A stretch of 64,000 bases of DNA from Babylonia areolata (taxonomy: Eukaryota; Mollusca; Gastropoda; Neogastropoda; Buccinidae): NCBI RefSeq assembly GCF_041734735.1, contig NC_134891.1, positions 14,869,578 to 14,933,577 of the forward strand, given 5' to 3'. Shown in pieces: positions 8,829-19,819 of the stretch. Position 1 is the stretch's first letter; every line of letters begins with the position of its first letter. The notes under the pieces are model-generated. The model did no database searches, was not told where the DNA came from, and saw only the letters and a list, made by a program, of their open reading frames with translations. The position numbers and the translations under genes were made by a program.

Positions 8829-11067
8829 ATGATTCCTCCCGATACGGACCGCGGCGATGCGTCGTTAGACGCTGATCGCGGAGGCGACTTTCGTACCAGT
8901 AAAACGGTCATGAAGGGGACCGGGGGGAAAGAGGTACGAGCGTCGCCTCCCGAGGTGTCCCAGCGCGAGGCAGGGAGAAGGGTGAATGGCAAGTCATCTC
9001 CGTGCTCTGGGGACTCGCAGCTAGGCGCGGACTCCCAAGGGGAGGCCGCGCCTGGCCATTACCCGGGTCCCCACTCGGAGACGGCCCTCACGTGCCCCAT
9101 TGTTGTTCCCCCTCCTCCCTTCTCTGTCGACCCCCCTCCCCCACCTCCTTTTGGGGGGGAGAAAAATTTGGTTCCGGGGGGGGATCTCTACTTTGCCCAC
9201 CCCGGGCCAAGCCACCCCAGTCTCCCCACGGGAGGGGATTCGGGGCGCGTGGCAACCTGCTCTGCAGGTCTTCCCGCTATCCGGCCGGTCTCCCCTGCTG
9301 GGAGAGGCCCGTGCGTGTCAGGCGGTTCCGGGCAGTCAGCCCGCTCGTCTTCGGGCGGGACTGACACCCAAGTCGGACCTGACCTCCCTCCGACTTGGCC
9401 AGGTTGTTCCCTTCATGGAGGTCAACGCACCAGTGACCCTTGGGGTTCGGGTCACAGTATGGCTGGTGCCCACGGGTGGTTACCCCCATTCTACCCGTAC
9501 TGGGGCGCACCTAGGGTGCACACTGGGCTGCCGGGAGCACCAAGGGCCAGCCCCTTGTCCGCTCCCCACCGGACCCAACCCAGCACATCTCACAGGGTGA
9601 CACACACAGCCCCGACAAGTGGGATCGACTTCTTGTCGGTCAGGTCGAGCTCCTCGACCAATATTGCCACTCTGTCCACAAATCGGGCCTCTGTCAACCC
9701 ACAGGTGACCTCCACGGTCACAACGGCCTCCTTGTCAGGACCGACGGCTGCTCAGGGGCCCTACTCGGCCCGGCGGAGCCGGCAGTCCCCACCTGCCCAG
9801 CCCTCGGTCCTACAGTGAGATGAGTGGGTGTTTGTCCCCACACAGCACTCGTGGGTCACTCTTGCATCCAGGGACGCCCTCTCTGAAAAGGTGTGGCACC
9901 CACCATCCCAAGCATGGTTGGACCTACGGTCCACACGCTCCCCACCCGCTTCAGGTGTCAAGGACATAACAGTGGCGGCCATGGTCCCGGCTCGGGATCG
10001 TCCCAGCTCATCCCGCTGGGCTGACCACAGCTCACAGAACGCCCCAGTGGGTACATCCACTTGGGATGGTACCCAGCAGGGGATGGACTGCGAACAAGAG
10101 TGGGAGCCCCTGTCTTTGGATGAGGACAAACAAGCAGATGAGCACTCTTCGCCCACATCCCAGGGGGGACAGATTGAGCCCGTGCCTCCCTAGGGACCAG
10201 CCTGAACCAAACTCGGACTTTGCCGAGCTCGAACTGACCCTCCCCAATAGGGTCACGTATGCCGAATCAGTCCCTCAGGCTACTTTGTTACCCTTGACCC
10301 TCCTTACGCCATGTGACTCTAACTCCAGAACCACAAGGCAACTCAGAGTGCCAGAAATGGTGCAGGTATGGCTTAATAAGCCAGCCCGCACTGTCAGGGG
10401 TGCTGCTTCCATCCCTCCTCCAGGCAGGGAGTCTCTCTCTGCCCCGGGCGCCTTTTCCCCGGGAAAGTTTCTTAAAGATTCCTCCAAGGGAGGGGTGTGG
10501 TCCTGGTACACACAGGACCACCCTGCCTACAGCGGAGCAGAGCCCTCCGCACAGGACAGGATGTTGGTCTCACAGCGCACCACCTTCCCCACTTCAGCTA
10601 ACCTATCCTTTAAAACGTTAGCAGAGTGGGACAAATTGGCCCGCCGCTGCCCCCTCGAGGTTTCCACGGCGTACACCTTCGACACGTTCCTTCACAGGGC
10701 CAATGAGCTGTGGGAACAGTGTCCGGTTAATCAGGACACGGGGTCTCCTTCCTCTGTCCCGCCGGGCCTCTTCACCAACCAGAGGTTACACGCTTTTGGC
10801 AATAGGGTAGCATCTGGTCTCACGGCAGCTGCAGACACAGCTACCAGCCTTCACTTCAATACTGTGCTAGCACGGCGTGATGCCATTTTCAGCCTCTCTA
10901 ACATTCCTGTGGAGGAGAGGGCTGCCCTGCGGTCCATCCCAGCACAGCAGCACTCCCTCTTCAGCCAGTTCCCACCCCATTTTGTCAGCCACAGGGCAGA
11001 GACAAACAGGAGGTGGCCTCATATTTGGCCCACACCTCTCAGGGGCTCCAGGGTTCTATGCCATTGA
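8829..11067 (+). other. Gag-like coding region, DIRS copy A
   Basis: This is a Pro/Gly/Ser-rich region in the Gag position upstream of the reverse transcriptase. The later part (about 10560-11067) is the more protein-like, with motifs such as FKTLAEWDKLARRC and FLHRANELWEQCP. No zinc knuckle is visible. It is broken. The Gag assignment rests on position. Confidence 0.6.
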
Positions 11068-11399
11068 AGAGACCGGCCACCAGGGCCCCTCCATATACCA
11101 CGCCGCCTGTCAAGGCAGCGTGTGCTGAATCAGTGGCAGAGGAATAAACCACCTTATGTCCGTCCAAGCCGACCGGCCATGCCCAAGGCCAGAAGGCAGC
11201 ACCCCCAAGGACCGGGCCCCGATTCAGCACCACCAGTCGTTCAGCCCCTCCAAGTAGGAAACTTGTCCCGGCATGCACATCAGTGGTGTGCTCTGGGACT
11301 CAACGACGGGATTATGTCGGTGCTAGAGTGGAGAACCTCCCCCCTCTAAGATCCACTCCTCCTCCTTAGGTGCCCAGCTCGACGGAGCAGGAGAGCGTC

Positions 11400-12660
11400 C
11401 TAGAAAAAGAGATATCGCACCCACTCCTCATGGGGCTATATCTCAACTCTCGGATCCGGGCCCCGGTTTTTACGGCTGGTTGTTCGTGATTCCAAAGGTC
11501 TCGGGAGGGTGGAGACCAGTTTTGGACTTATCCCCCCTCAACATATTCCTCCCGAAAATCAAATTCAAGATGGACACACAGGCACAGATTCGGGAGACCA
11601 TCCAACAAGGTGATTGGCCTACCTCTATCGATCTGGAAGATGCTTATTTTCATATACTCATCCATTCGGCATCCCGTCGGTACCTGAGGTTCGTGTGGAG
11701 GGACAAGGGGTTCCAGTTCCCGGCCCTCCCATTTGGTCTGTCCCTTGCCCCTTTCCTATCTACCAAGGTGGTGCGGGAATTGGTGTCCATCGTCCGCTCG
11801 GAATCCATTTGTCTCTGTGTGTACCTGGACGACTGGCTTATCCTGGCCCAGTCGCAGGCCCTGTGCCTGAGTCATACGGCCAGACTTCTAGACCTTTGCT
11901 CCCAACTGGGCTTCCTCATGGACCAGCAGATATACGATCTGTCCCCACGTCAGTCCTTCAACTTCTTAGGGATGAGATTCGACACACGGTCTATGATAGT
12001 CTCTCTGGCGCCAGATCACTGGGACCGTCTGGCAGGCCTCCTCAGCCACTGGCGCCACTCCTCCCAAGATACAGCGCAGACACTTTCTTCCCTCTTGGGC
12101 ATGATGGAGTCCACGGCACCTCTCATTCCCCTGGACAGGGTTCTCAAGCGCCCTCTCCAGAGGGCACTGAGGTTACGCCGGTCCCAGAGCACTCAGCCAT
12201 GGGATACCCAGATATGTCTGGGCGAGCGGTTCCTCGAGGTGACATCAGAGTGGTTAATCACCCCCTTTGGACACAGGGGGTGCCCTTAGCCCCACCTACT
12301 CTTCAGGTGGCACTCTTCACAGACGCCTCCTCCCTGGGCTGGGGAGCCCACATGGACTCACTCCATGCAGCAGGGACTTGGTCCCCGGAGGAGCGCCTAT
12401 GCCACATCAATGTTCTGGAACTGGAGGCAGTTCGCAGGACTCTCCTGCACTTCATGGGGGAGGCCACTGGCAAGACCATCCGCTTGTTCACGGACAAGAC
12501 GACGGTCGCATGTTATGTGAACAAATGGGGGGAGCGCACTCGGCAGACCTCTCCATGCGGACTGAGGCTCTCCTCCATTGGTGCCACAGCAAGGGCATTG
12601 CACTTTCAGCGAGACACTGAGCAGGAAAAACCAACTTCTTGGCAGATGCTCTTAGCAGAT
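11400..12660 (+). other. Reverse transcriptase and RNase H region, DIRS copy A
   Basis: The reverse transcriptase shows VSGGWRPVLDLSPLN, TSIDLEDAYFHI, FPALPFGLSLAP and the catalytic CVYLDDWLILA. The RNase H shows LFTDASSLGWGAHMD, INVLELEAVR and FTDKTTVACYVN. YLDDW and ...DASxxGWGAH are typical of DIRS elements. The region is broken. Confidence 0.9.
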
Positions 12661-13189
12661 CCAAGAGTGTCATACGCACAGAGTGCACCCTGGACAAGGA
12701 CAGCCTTCAGGGGGTGTGGGAACAGTGGTTTCGGCCGATGGTGGACCTTGTTCAACAAGAGACTTCCCACTTCCGTCTCTTCGGTTGCCGACCCAGAAGC
12801 GTGGGCAGTGGATGCTCTCTCTCTAGATTGGAGCAGTCTGACTGCCTCCGCGTTTCCTCCCTTTCCAATTCTGTCCAAGGTGATATGGAAAGACAGATTG
12901 GAACACCCGCAGCTGATCCTCATTGCACCGAAATGGCCAGCCCAGACCTGGTTTCCGGACCTTCAGTCCCTGACACATGTTCCCACCCCTGGAACTTGAA
13001 ACCAAATCTCATCTGCTGAGGCAGCCTCGCTCGGGCACTCCGCATTCCAATCCTCAACTGCTCCACCAGCATGCATGGCTGCTGTGCAGTCGGAACTGTC
13101 AGCATCACCATGGAAGTCCTCGACCCCTCGGTCGGCCTCTGTGTCGGCTGCGCTGACCCAGGGGTGTGCCTCCTCTGACCTCCTCTCCA

Positions 13190-14219
13190 TAGTCACCAGA
13201 GCAAGGAGGCAGGGAACGGAGACTTTGTATGACTTTCGCTGGAAGAAATGGTTGCGGTGGTGTACAGCTCAGGGCATTACCCCTACGAACCTTACGAGCA
13301 TGCAGCTGGCCAACTTTCTGGCTCTCTGCTCCTCGGTTCTCATCCTGTCTGCTAGTTCTGTGCGAGGGTACAGGTCTGCCTTCTGTACCACAATACAAAC
13401 AGCTAGGTGGTTCCGCCTTTGAAGCGGATTGCCTGCTCAGAGAGGTGGCTAGGGGTGCCCCTCTGAAGGAAGCTAGAGACCCCAGAAGAGTGCCCCTCTG
13501 GGACTTGTTCCTGGTGCTGGATTTCATTCAAAAACAGCCCTTCCTACCATTGGGGACTATTCCTTTTGACATCCTCACCCTCAAGACCACTTTCCTTCTG
13601 TGGCTGGCCACAGGCAGTCGTAGAAGTGAGCTGCATGGGCTTAGTGGAATGCCACAAGATCTCGCCTTCCACAGAGATGGTTCCATCACTATTCGTTTCC
13701 TTCCAGAGTTTCTGGCTAAGAACCAAGACCCTGAGGTTCCTTCCCCCTCTCTGAGGGTCAGACCTTTGTCTGATATTCTTGCCCAAGATGATGAGGATAG
13801 GCACCTGCCCTGTTCGGTGTCTCAAATATTATTGGGATTGGTCTCGCCATAGGCGTTCTTCTCAGAGGTGTCTGCTCATCTCCCTCAATGAGAATTACAA
13901 GAAAGACATCGCTGCAGGCACCATTTCCCGCTGGGTTTCCCAAGTCATTCGTAGAGCCTACTCTCATGCACACAGGGATATCAGCTGTCTTCATCCCAGA
14001 GCACACGAAGTGCGGGCCATAGCTACTTCGGCTGCTTTCCAGCACTCAGTGCCAACGCAGCATGTCTTGGAGGCAGCCTTCTGGCGGTCTGAGAATCCCT
14101 TCATCAACTTCTACCTCAGGAATTTCCATATGACCAGGGCTGACGGTTCCAAGGGGATTTCCTTTGTCGCGGCTAACACTGCCGTCTCAGTTACAAGGGC
14201 TCCCCATATGAACCAGTAG
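13190..14219 (+). other. Tyrosine recombinase region, DIRS copy A
   Basis: Motifs of a phage-integrase-like fold are visible: an N-terminal arm-like segment (LYDFRWKKWLRWC), TGSRRSELHGL with the first catalytic Arg, and HPRAHEVRAIATS with the His-x-x-Arg pair. The segment ending INFYLRNF near the C-terminus is where the catalytic Tyr is expected. The enzyme would integrate a circular DNA intermediate. The region is broken. Confidence 0.85.
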
Positions 14220-14249
14220 GCATTGCCCTCCTCCATTTGCTTTAAATTC

Positions 14250-14345
14250 TGCATCAGTTTGACATGGTACAGTATATGACACCAAAAGGAGGAGTTTGTA
14301 TTATACTCCATGTTTGGTGTTACATATACTTACCATGTCAAACTC
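14250..14345 (+). repeat. Internal complementary region, DIRS copy A
   Basis: The complement of the left end (CAGTATATGACACCAAA) is followed by the complement of the right end (AGGAGGAGTTTGTATTATAC), which fixes both termini at 8333 and 14596. Confidence 0.8.
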
Positions 14346-14404
14346 GAATGCCCGCCCGTCCGTCCCCGCGTCTCCGCCGTGGTTCTCATGGGGCATTTTT
14401 GTTC

Positions 14405-14596
14405 ATGGCCACGGAATGATTAAGCGCTTATAGTTTTTAGAGGCGTTTGATTGGCTGAGAGCGGGTGGGCCCGTCTTTTCACTGTTAGCCGCGCGAAATT
14501 TGGCCAAGCAGAGCAAACCAATAGGCCTAGTTTGCATCAGTTTGACATGGTAAGTATATGTAACACCAAACATGGAGTATAATACAAACTCCTCCT
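14405..14596 (-). repeat. Right inverted terminal repeat, DIRS copy A
   Basis: Inverted partner of 8333-8497 with a longer outer edge ending CAAACTCCTCCT. It holds GGTAAGTATATG where the left repeat has GGTACAGTATATG in the same orientation. Confidence 0.88.
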
Positions 14597-16072
14597 ATCT
14601 CCTCTATCTCTTTACCCATACCCACACTTGCACCAATGGAATGTGCCACAATCCCTTTGGGGAAACAACACCAAAAAAAAAAAAAAAGGCAGCTTGTTTT
14701 GGATCCGCACGTTAGACTGGGCCCTATGTGCGATGCGTCCGTGGTGGCGGCCGTGACATCGGATCACGCGACCCCCCACGCGGCATGCCTCGACTGTCTC
14801 GGATCCAATAGCGACCGAAGCGTGTAGGGATGCCCTCCCCTGGTGTAGGGAGGAAGGTGGACCACTAGGGGACACGCTTGCCCATACGCGTGCATCCTCC
14901 TCCTCCTCCGGATCACCCGATCCAAGGGAGGCAACCCCTGCTTCGGCACCCTTGTCGGTGACCGCCGCAGTTATTTCCCTTGCACCGGCACTGCTCCTCG
15001 CCTTCAGTGCGAGTGCGTGCACGGTCCCACCAAGCTATGCGGTGATGACCCCATCTGCCACACTGCCGAGTGCTGCTGTTTCCCATCCACTAATGGTGTC
15101 TCAGCAAGCTACTCAACAAAACAATCAGCAACTCATCGCTAACTTGCTGCAGCATTTATGCACCACTCTGCCTCCCGGTGCCACACCTTGCGCCTGCACC
15201 GCCCCTCGCCCACAGAGCAGGTACGTGCACTCCCCATTGGAACTTCGGCAGTGCTTGATTCTTCTGCCCCCTAACTCTGCTGTTACCCAGACTAATATTG
15301 GCACTTCCACGTTGGAGTACCTCTTAATAACTCGATCCTGCCTCTTGGCAGTGCTCGGGCCGATCTTGTCTATCCCTTTATCCGTCATCACACAACAACT
15401 GAACGTCGGTCCTCTCGCAGGAGTTATTCGCGAGATTGGACCGCCGTTCAGCAACAGGGGGATGCACATCCCACGGTAAGCCGACGGACTTGTCACCCCT
15501 CGTCTACAACGCCCATAACACTGGATTACGGCGCCGTCATGCCACATGCTCCGACCGTCTCGCGTCTGATGGCGACCGATTCGGGTTGGGATGGCCACGG
15601 CACTAAGGGACATTATAATTATTCCCCTTGCGGTCGTTTTCACCTGTGTCGGGTACGGTGGCATCGAACCACGGACTCTCACACACAGCATGACACTCCT
15701 CCCTCTACAGCGAGGACACGTCGCACCAGGGGATATGTGCTCCAAAGACACCATCCTTTTCGACGATTTTCGGCGCCAAGGGAGGCAACTCCGCATTTGT
15801 AACCTAGGCACTTCAAGCTGTAGTTACTTTCGCCGACACAGCACGTCACTCCTGCCCCCTGTGCTGCCCACCAACGATGTTTTCTTTCAGGTTTCTCATT
15901 GGGTCCTCATGCCCAGTCATGGACTTTACACATCTTTGCATAGCAACTGCACTTTTCTTGCTGTTTTGCAGGCTACTGGCCACAGGAAATAAATCACAAT
16001 ATTTCCCCTTCTATCCTTTTCATTTATTATCACAAGCAACAATCACAAAAAAAAAAAAAAAAAAAAAAAATC

Positions 16073-16104
<32 letters not shown>

Positions 16105-19100
16105 TATACACACACATATATACATATATATCTATGAGATATCTATGAGATATCTTGCTACATTCATACACATTTCTGCTTTCACTTATAGATGTGTACT
16201 TATCACTCAGTATACACATGTGTGTGTGCTTATGGGATAGGTTCAGACAACTTTCATATTAACATGTACAATTATATTTCTATCTCTATTCATTGACATC
16301 TATTCATTGAGATTCCCTACATAGCAATATAGGCACACTGCATTTGCAGCCTTCTGTTCACAATGCCCAGAACTCTCTGCCTCTACGTACTGGCACTTTA
16401 TTCATATGTGTATATACATCTCATATATAGGTGCACAGACAGGTTCCTTTCCATTGATGATTATGCACACTTACCCATTTACTTGGGTATATCTGTGCAC
16501 GCTACACGTATGCTTATACAGCCGCTTATTTCTTGTGTCTCGATCTCTTGTCATTGGCATTTTTCTGACATCATCACTTGAGTTGATGAAAGTTTATATT
16601 CCCTTTCCACATATATGTATTCATTTTCATAAATTCATCCCTACCTTGCTTTCGGAGGATGACTGCACTCACAAAAAAAAACACAACAAAAAACCACACC
16701 TCATTCACGCCTGAATGTATGCTCCTTCACATTTCAGTAGTGGCTGGTCCTTAGGGACCCACACACACCCCCTTCCCACCCACAGGGCTAAGAATGCCCT
16801 CTCTTGGTGCAAGGACGGACAAGGCAACCCAACTCCTTTGCCTGCAACAATCACCCATAAGGCTGGAGATGCACAAGGAGGGATGAGGCAGTCCAACTTA
16901 GTGGTGCCACTCCAGACACACATGCCCTTCATTCCTCCCAAGTTTGTAAGGCATCCCTTCTTCCTCCCCTTGCCTACAACAACCCTTGGTTTGCACCAAT
17001 GTGGTTGTGACAAAAGCTCCACACGGGCCCTACATCCTAGCCAGCCTTCCCATGAAGGGGTGTCTATCTTTGCCTTCCAAGTTTTAGCGGACCCAAAAAC
17101 TGCCCACTGGGTAGGAGACAATCACCCTAAGCCCATCTCTTCCACTCCTGCCTAGTAGCAGAAGGCCTGGGTCATAATTGTTTTCCTCTACATTTGGGAG
17201 AGAGGCATATTGACAAGGACGGATGCGTCTCACAAAGCACAACGAACCGTCCATTAGCCACAGGGGTGTACCTTTCTGCCCACTCATACCAGCACGGCAG
17301 ATGCCGCATTCAAGCACATCAGTTCACCCCATCACCTTGCTTGAACACAGATCCAGCATCAACGTCTCAAACAATTGGCGTTTGAAAGCACTTTCTGCAC
17401 TTCCTCTTCCCTGCCTGATCCTTTCAGCCTCTACACACAACCACTGCCGTGGTTACAGATGGGCATTCCTCCTCAAGCACTGTCTTTCCAATGAGACACT
17501 TCCAGGGGTTTCTAGCCTAGGCAGGCTATCCGATCATGGAGCCCCAGCCTTCGGTCAAGGGCGTGTCAGAGGATGACTTTGTTGTCTCTTCGGAAGCAAG
17601 CACCATGTCTTTCAGACACACGGTTGCACCACAAGACCCCATCAACTCTTTCCGGCTTCCTTACATTGCAACATAACCTGCATGGTGAACACCTTCGTCC
17701 CTGAAGCACACAGCAGCTGTTTCCTGATTTACCCATGCTGATTGGTGTCCTCCTAGGAACAATATATGATAATCAGTCATGTACGACAGTCACCATCAGA
17801 ACAGCAGAGGAGGCAACTGCTGTCCAGACTATTCAGGCTGGAATTCGATTATACAATTTATAGTAGAGAGTGTTTTGCCCAAGTTGCATCCCGGTCCCTC
17901 AATCAAGAGGGCCTTAGGACTCATCATTGGGACGGTTCCCAAAGGCTACTTAGGCCCAAGTGCAATTTGACTTCTAGTCTGAGAGACATAGTCATTCAGG
18001 AAAGACTAAGCTGCAAATGATTTCCCTTTGCAATTAAGAAACCACTGATAATACAGCTCTCACCTTGCAGTTGGCCATACTGAAAACGTATGTCAGATCA
18101 GTGCTTTGATGTAAATAGCCAGTACAACACATCTTGAGCCACTTACCCCCCTGCCCCGCCCCACTCCATCCCAGACTCAGTGCGCACCACACACAGCCAG
18201 AGGCCTGTCATGGATCCGGTCCCCTTTCTCACTAAAGAACCTTCAGCAAAAATTTTCCCCATGGAAACTCTCTTCCATTTGGGAATTCCACCACAGAATG
18301 AGACTCAGTGACCTGTGGGCACATGAAATGCACTTCCACAGCCTGATCCAACCGAGCCATTGACTGCCGACAACTTTCTGCAGGTTGCTCCAACATGCCA
18401 CACTCGGGTAGAGAAGCCACCAAGCCTTCTATATGCCCCTTCGTGATGGTAACTACCTGGGCAATTACACAACCCTGTCCCAGAGACACCAGGGACATCA
18501 AGTCTTTTGTTGCCAAATGTCTGCCATTCTATGCATAGGCAACATACCAGTGCTGTCATCTTTTGACAACGTCAAAAAAAAGTGGGGGTGGGGGAGGAGT
18601 GCCCATCGCCTGTCAGCTCGCATGGAGGAGCTCTACAGATCCGGCTGTCATGCCTAAGGCAAGCCCAACACGGCGACCTACCTCTGTCTCGTGCCACAGT
18701 TTCCTTCAAACACAAAAATCACTTCCACTATCGGCCCACATCCGTTGTGGAATCATCAGATCAAACCACATGTGCACCTCCTTGCATTGACGCTCATCCG
18801 CGCTCAGATGAGACAACCCTATAAGGGTATGTGTTTCCTTCCCTTCCTTTGATTCGAAGGGCTCTCAGTAAAGTGTGGATTCAACCCACCGACCCGATTT
18901 TCCTTGCGCTACATTTATCAGCACAGCTGTGGTCCACAGACCTCCCCCACAATACAGCTGTGGACCTCTGTCTTCTTTGCCCGCACCAATATCCTTAGGC
19001 GACACAGTACACTCTGCTTTCGTTGAATTCTACTTGAAGGACACCTATCGCTTTAGGGATGATGGCTCATCGACTTCTACCAGAAATACGTCGCACGCCT

Positions 19101-19194
19101 GCGGGATGATGGCGCAAGAGGCATCGCTTCTGTGGTAGTTGCACAACAGGCCATCACAGCACACAGACAGTAGAACAGGTGAGCCCTCCACCTT
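14597..19194 (+). other. Degraded interior of the outer DIRS element
   Basis: About 4.6 kb without an open gene. 14700-15800 is GC-rich and reads as an Ala/Pro/Thr-rich Gag-like remnant. 16048-16130 is an A-run followed by a TA microsatellite. TDASHK near 17220 may be an RNase H trace. FVEFYLKDTYRFRDDGS near 19020-19070 matches the recombinase end of the nested family (FINFYLRNF...RADGS). It is heavily broken; the rest is not recognisable. Confidence 0.6.
16048..16130. repeat. Poly-A and (TA)n low-complexity tract
   Basis: About 22 A residues are followed by TA and TATACA repeats. It may be the tail of an unrecognised retroposed insertion. Confidence 0.8.
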
Positions 19195-19300
19195 GTCGCG
19201 CTATTCTGCACAAGTTGGGTCACGGTTAAGTATGTGTAATTAAAAGGAAATTTTCTGTCTAAAATTACGTTTAAATAACATACTTACCGTGACCCAAATT
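19195..19300 (+). repeat. Internal complementary region of DIRS family 2
   Basis: The complement of the left terminus (GTCACGGTTAAGTATGTG) is followed at once by the complement of the right terminus (TTACGTTTAAATAACATAC). Together they span the junction of the two ends, as in DIRS elements, which replicate through circular DNA. Confidence 0.75.
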
Positions 19301-19359
19301 TAAGACCCTCCCGTCCTCCCCGCTTCCTGTTCTCCCTGCTCGCTGCGCTGATGATGGCA

Positions 19360-19563
19360 TATTGCCGTCAAAAGAGGGCGCTAGCGAGTGGGACAAAGGG
19401 GAGGTTACCTACTTCCGGGGGGTTATCGGCCGTAGTTTCGTTTTCTCCGCATAGGCGGATAGTAGTTTGTACAGGACAGGAATGTCAGACCCCTGCCGGA
19501 GTCTACACTAGTTGGGTCACGGTAAGTATGTTATTTAAACGTAATTTTAGATAGAAAATTTCC
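19360..19563 (-). repeat. Right inverted terminal repeat of DIRS family 2
   Basis: This is the inverted partner of 7724-7925. The outer edge GTTATTTAAACGTAATTTTAG is complementary to part of the internal region at about 19230-19270. Confidence 0.85.
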
Positions 19564-19564
19564 T

Positions 19565-19790
19565 TTTTCTTCCCTCCACGAACTCATCCACGCATTGCAT
19601 AAAGCAAACACAATAAAAATTAAAAATATGGATGATAAATAATTATTTCAGTTGGATAGTTTTTCACAAAATGAAATCAAATTTGAGAAAATGCACTTCA
19701 AAATTAGTCAATTTTTTAGGCGTTCATAGGTTTCCCGGCATCGGCCATGGGGGCTGCCGCTACCTACATACACGCACAAAAATTGCAGAT
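19565..19790 (-). repeat. Diverged dispersed repeat, copy 2
   Basis: Aligns by eye with 2828-3060, starting right at the end of the outer DIRS element and running up to the RTE-type LINE. Short gaps and many substitutions indicate age. Confidence 0.5.
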
Positions 19791-19819
19791 AAAATAGTTT
19801 CCTGAATTTAGGATGCTAA

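Larger units (their letters stand above)
8333..14596 (+). mobile_element. DIRS-type retroelement family 1, copy A, nested
   Basis: This is a 6.26-kb element inserted in the older DIRS element. Inverted repeats of about 165 bp lie at both ends, and an internal complementary region (about 14250-14340) joins the complements of the two termini. Parts in order are a Pro-rich Gag-like region (about 8829-11067), reverse transcriptase and RNase H (about 11400-12660) and a tyrosine recombinase (about 13190-14219). DIRS elements have a recombinase instead of a DDE integrase and make no target duplication; none is seen. The copy is broken in several places (roughly five or more). It closely resembles the copy at 23932-30009, so both are fairly recent. 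Confidence 0.9.
7724..19563 (+). mobile_element. Old DIRS-type retroelement (family 2), host of a nested DIRS element
   Basis: The ends are inverted repeats: the left end (7724-about 7925) matches the reverse complement of about 19360-19563. A segment near 19195-19300 joins the complements of both outermost ends, the internal complementary region expected of DIRS elements. Without the nested copy (8333-14596) it would be about 5.6 kb. Coding traces on the plus strand are a Gag-like N-terminal region (about 8000-8330), a Gly/Pro/Ala-rich region (about 14700-15800), a possible RNase H trace (about 17215-17400) and the C-terminal end of a tyrosine recombinase (about 19020-19140). It is heavily broken, with many lesions, and is older than the element inside it. 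Confidence 0.75.

Noticed and set aside
8829-9818. 329-codon Pro-rich ORF as a host gene
   Set aside because: It lies between DIRS termini and is matched by copy B, so it belongs to the DIRS element.
15125-15811. 228-codon minus-strand ORF in the outer DIRS interior
   Set aside because: No domain is seen; GC-rich remnant sequence leaves stops rare in several frames, and the element reads on the plus strand.
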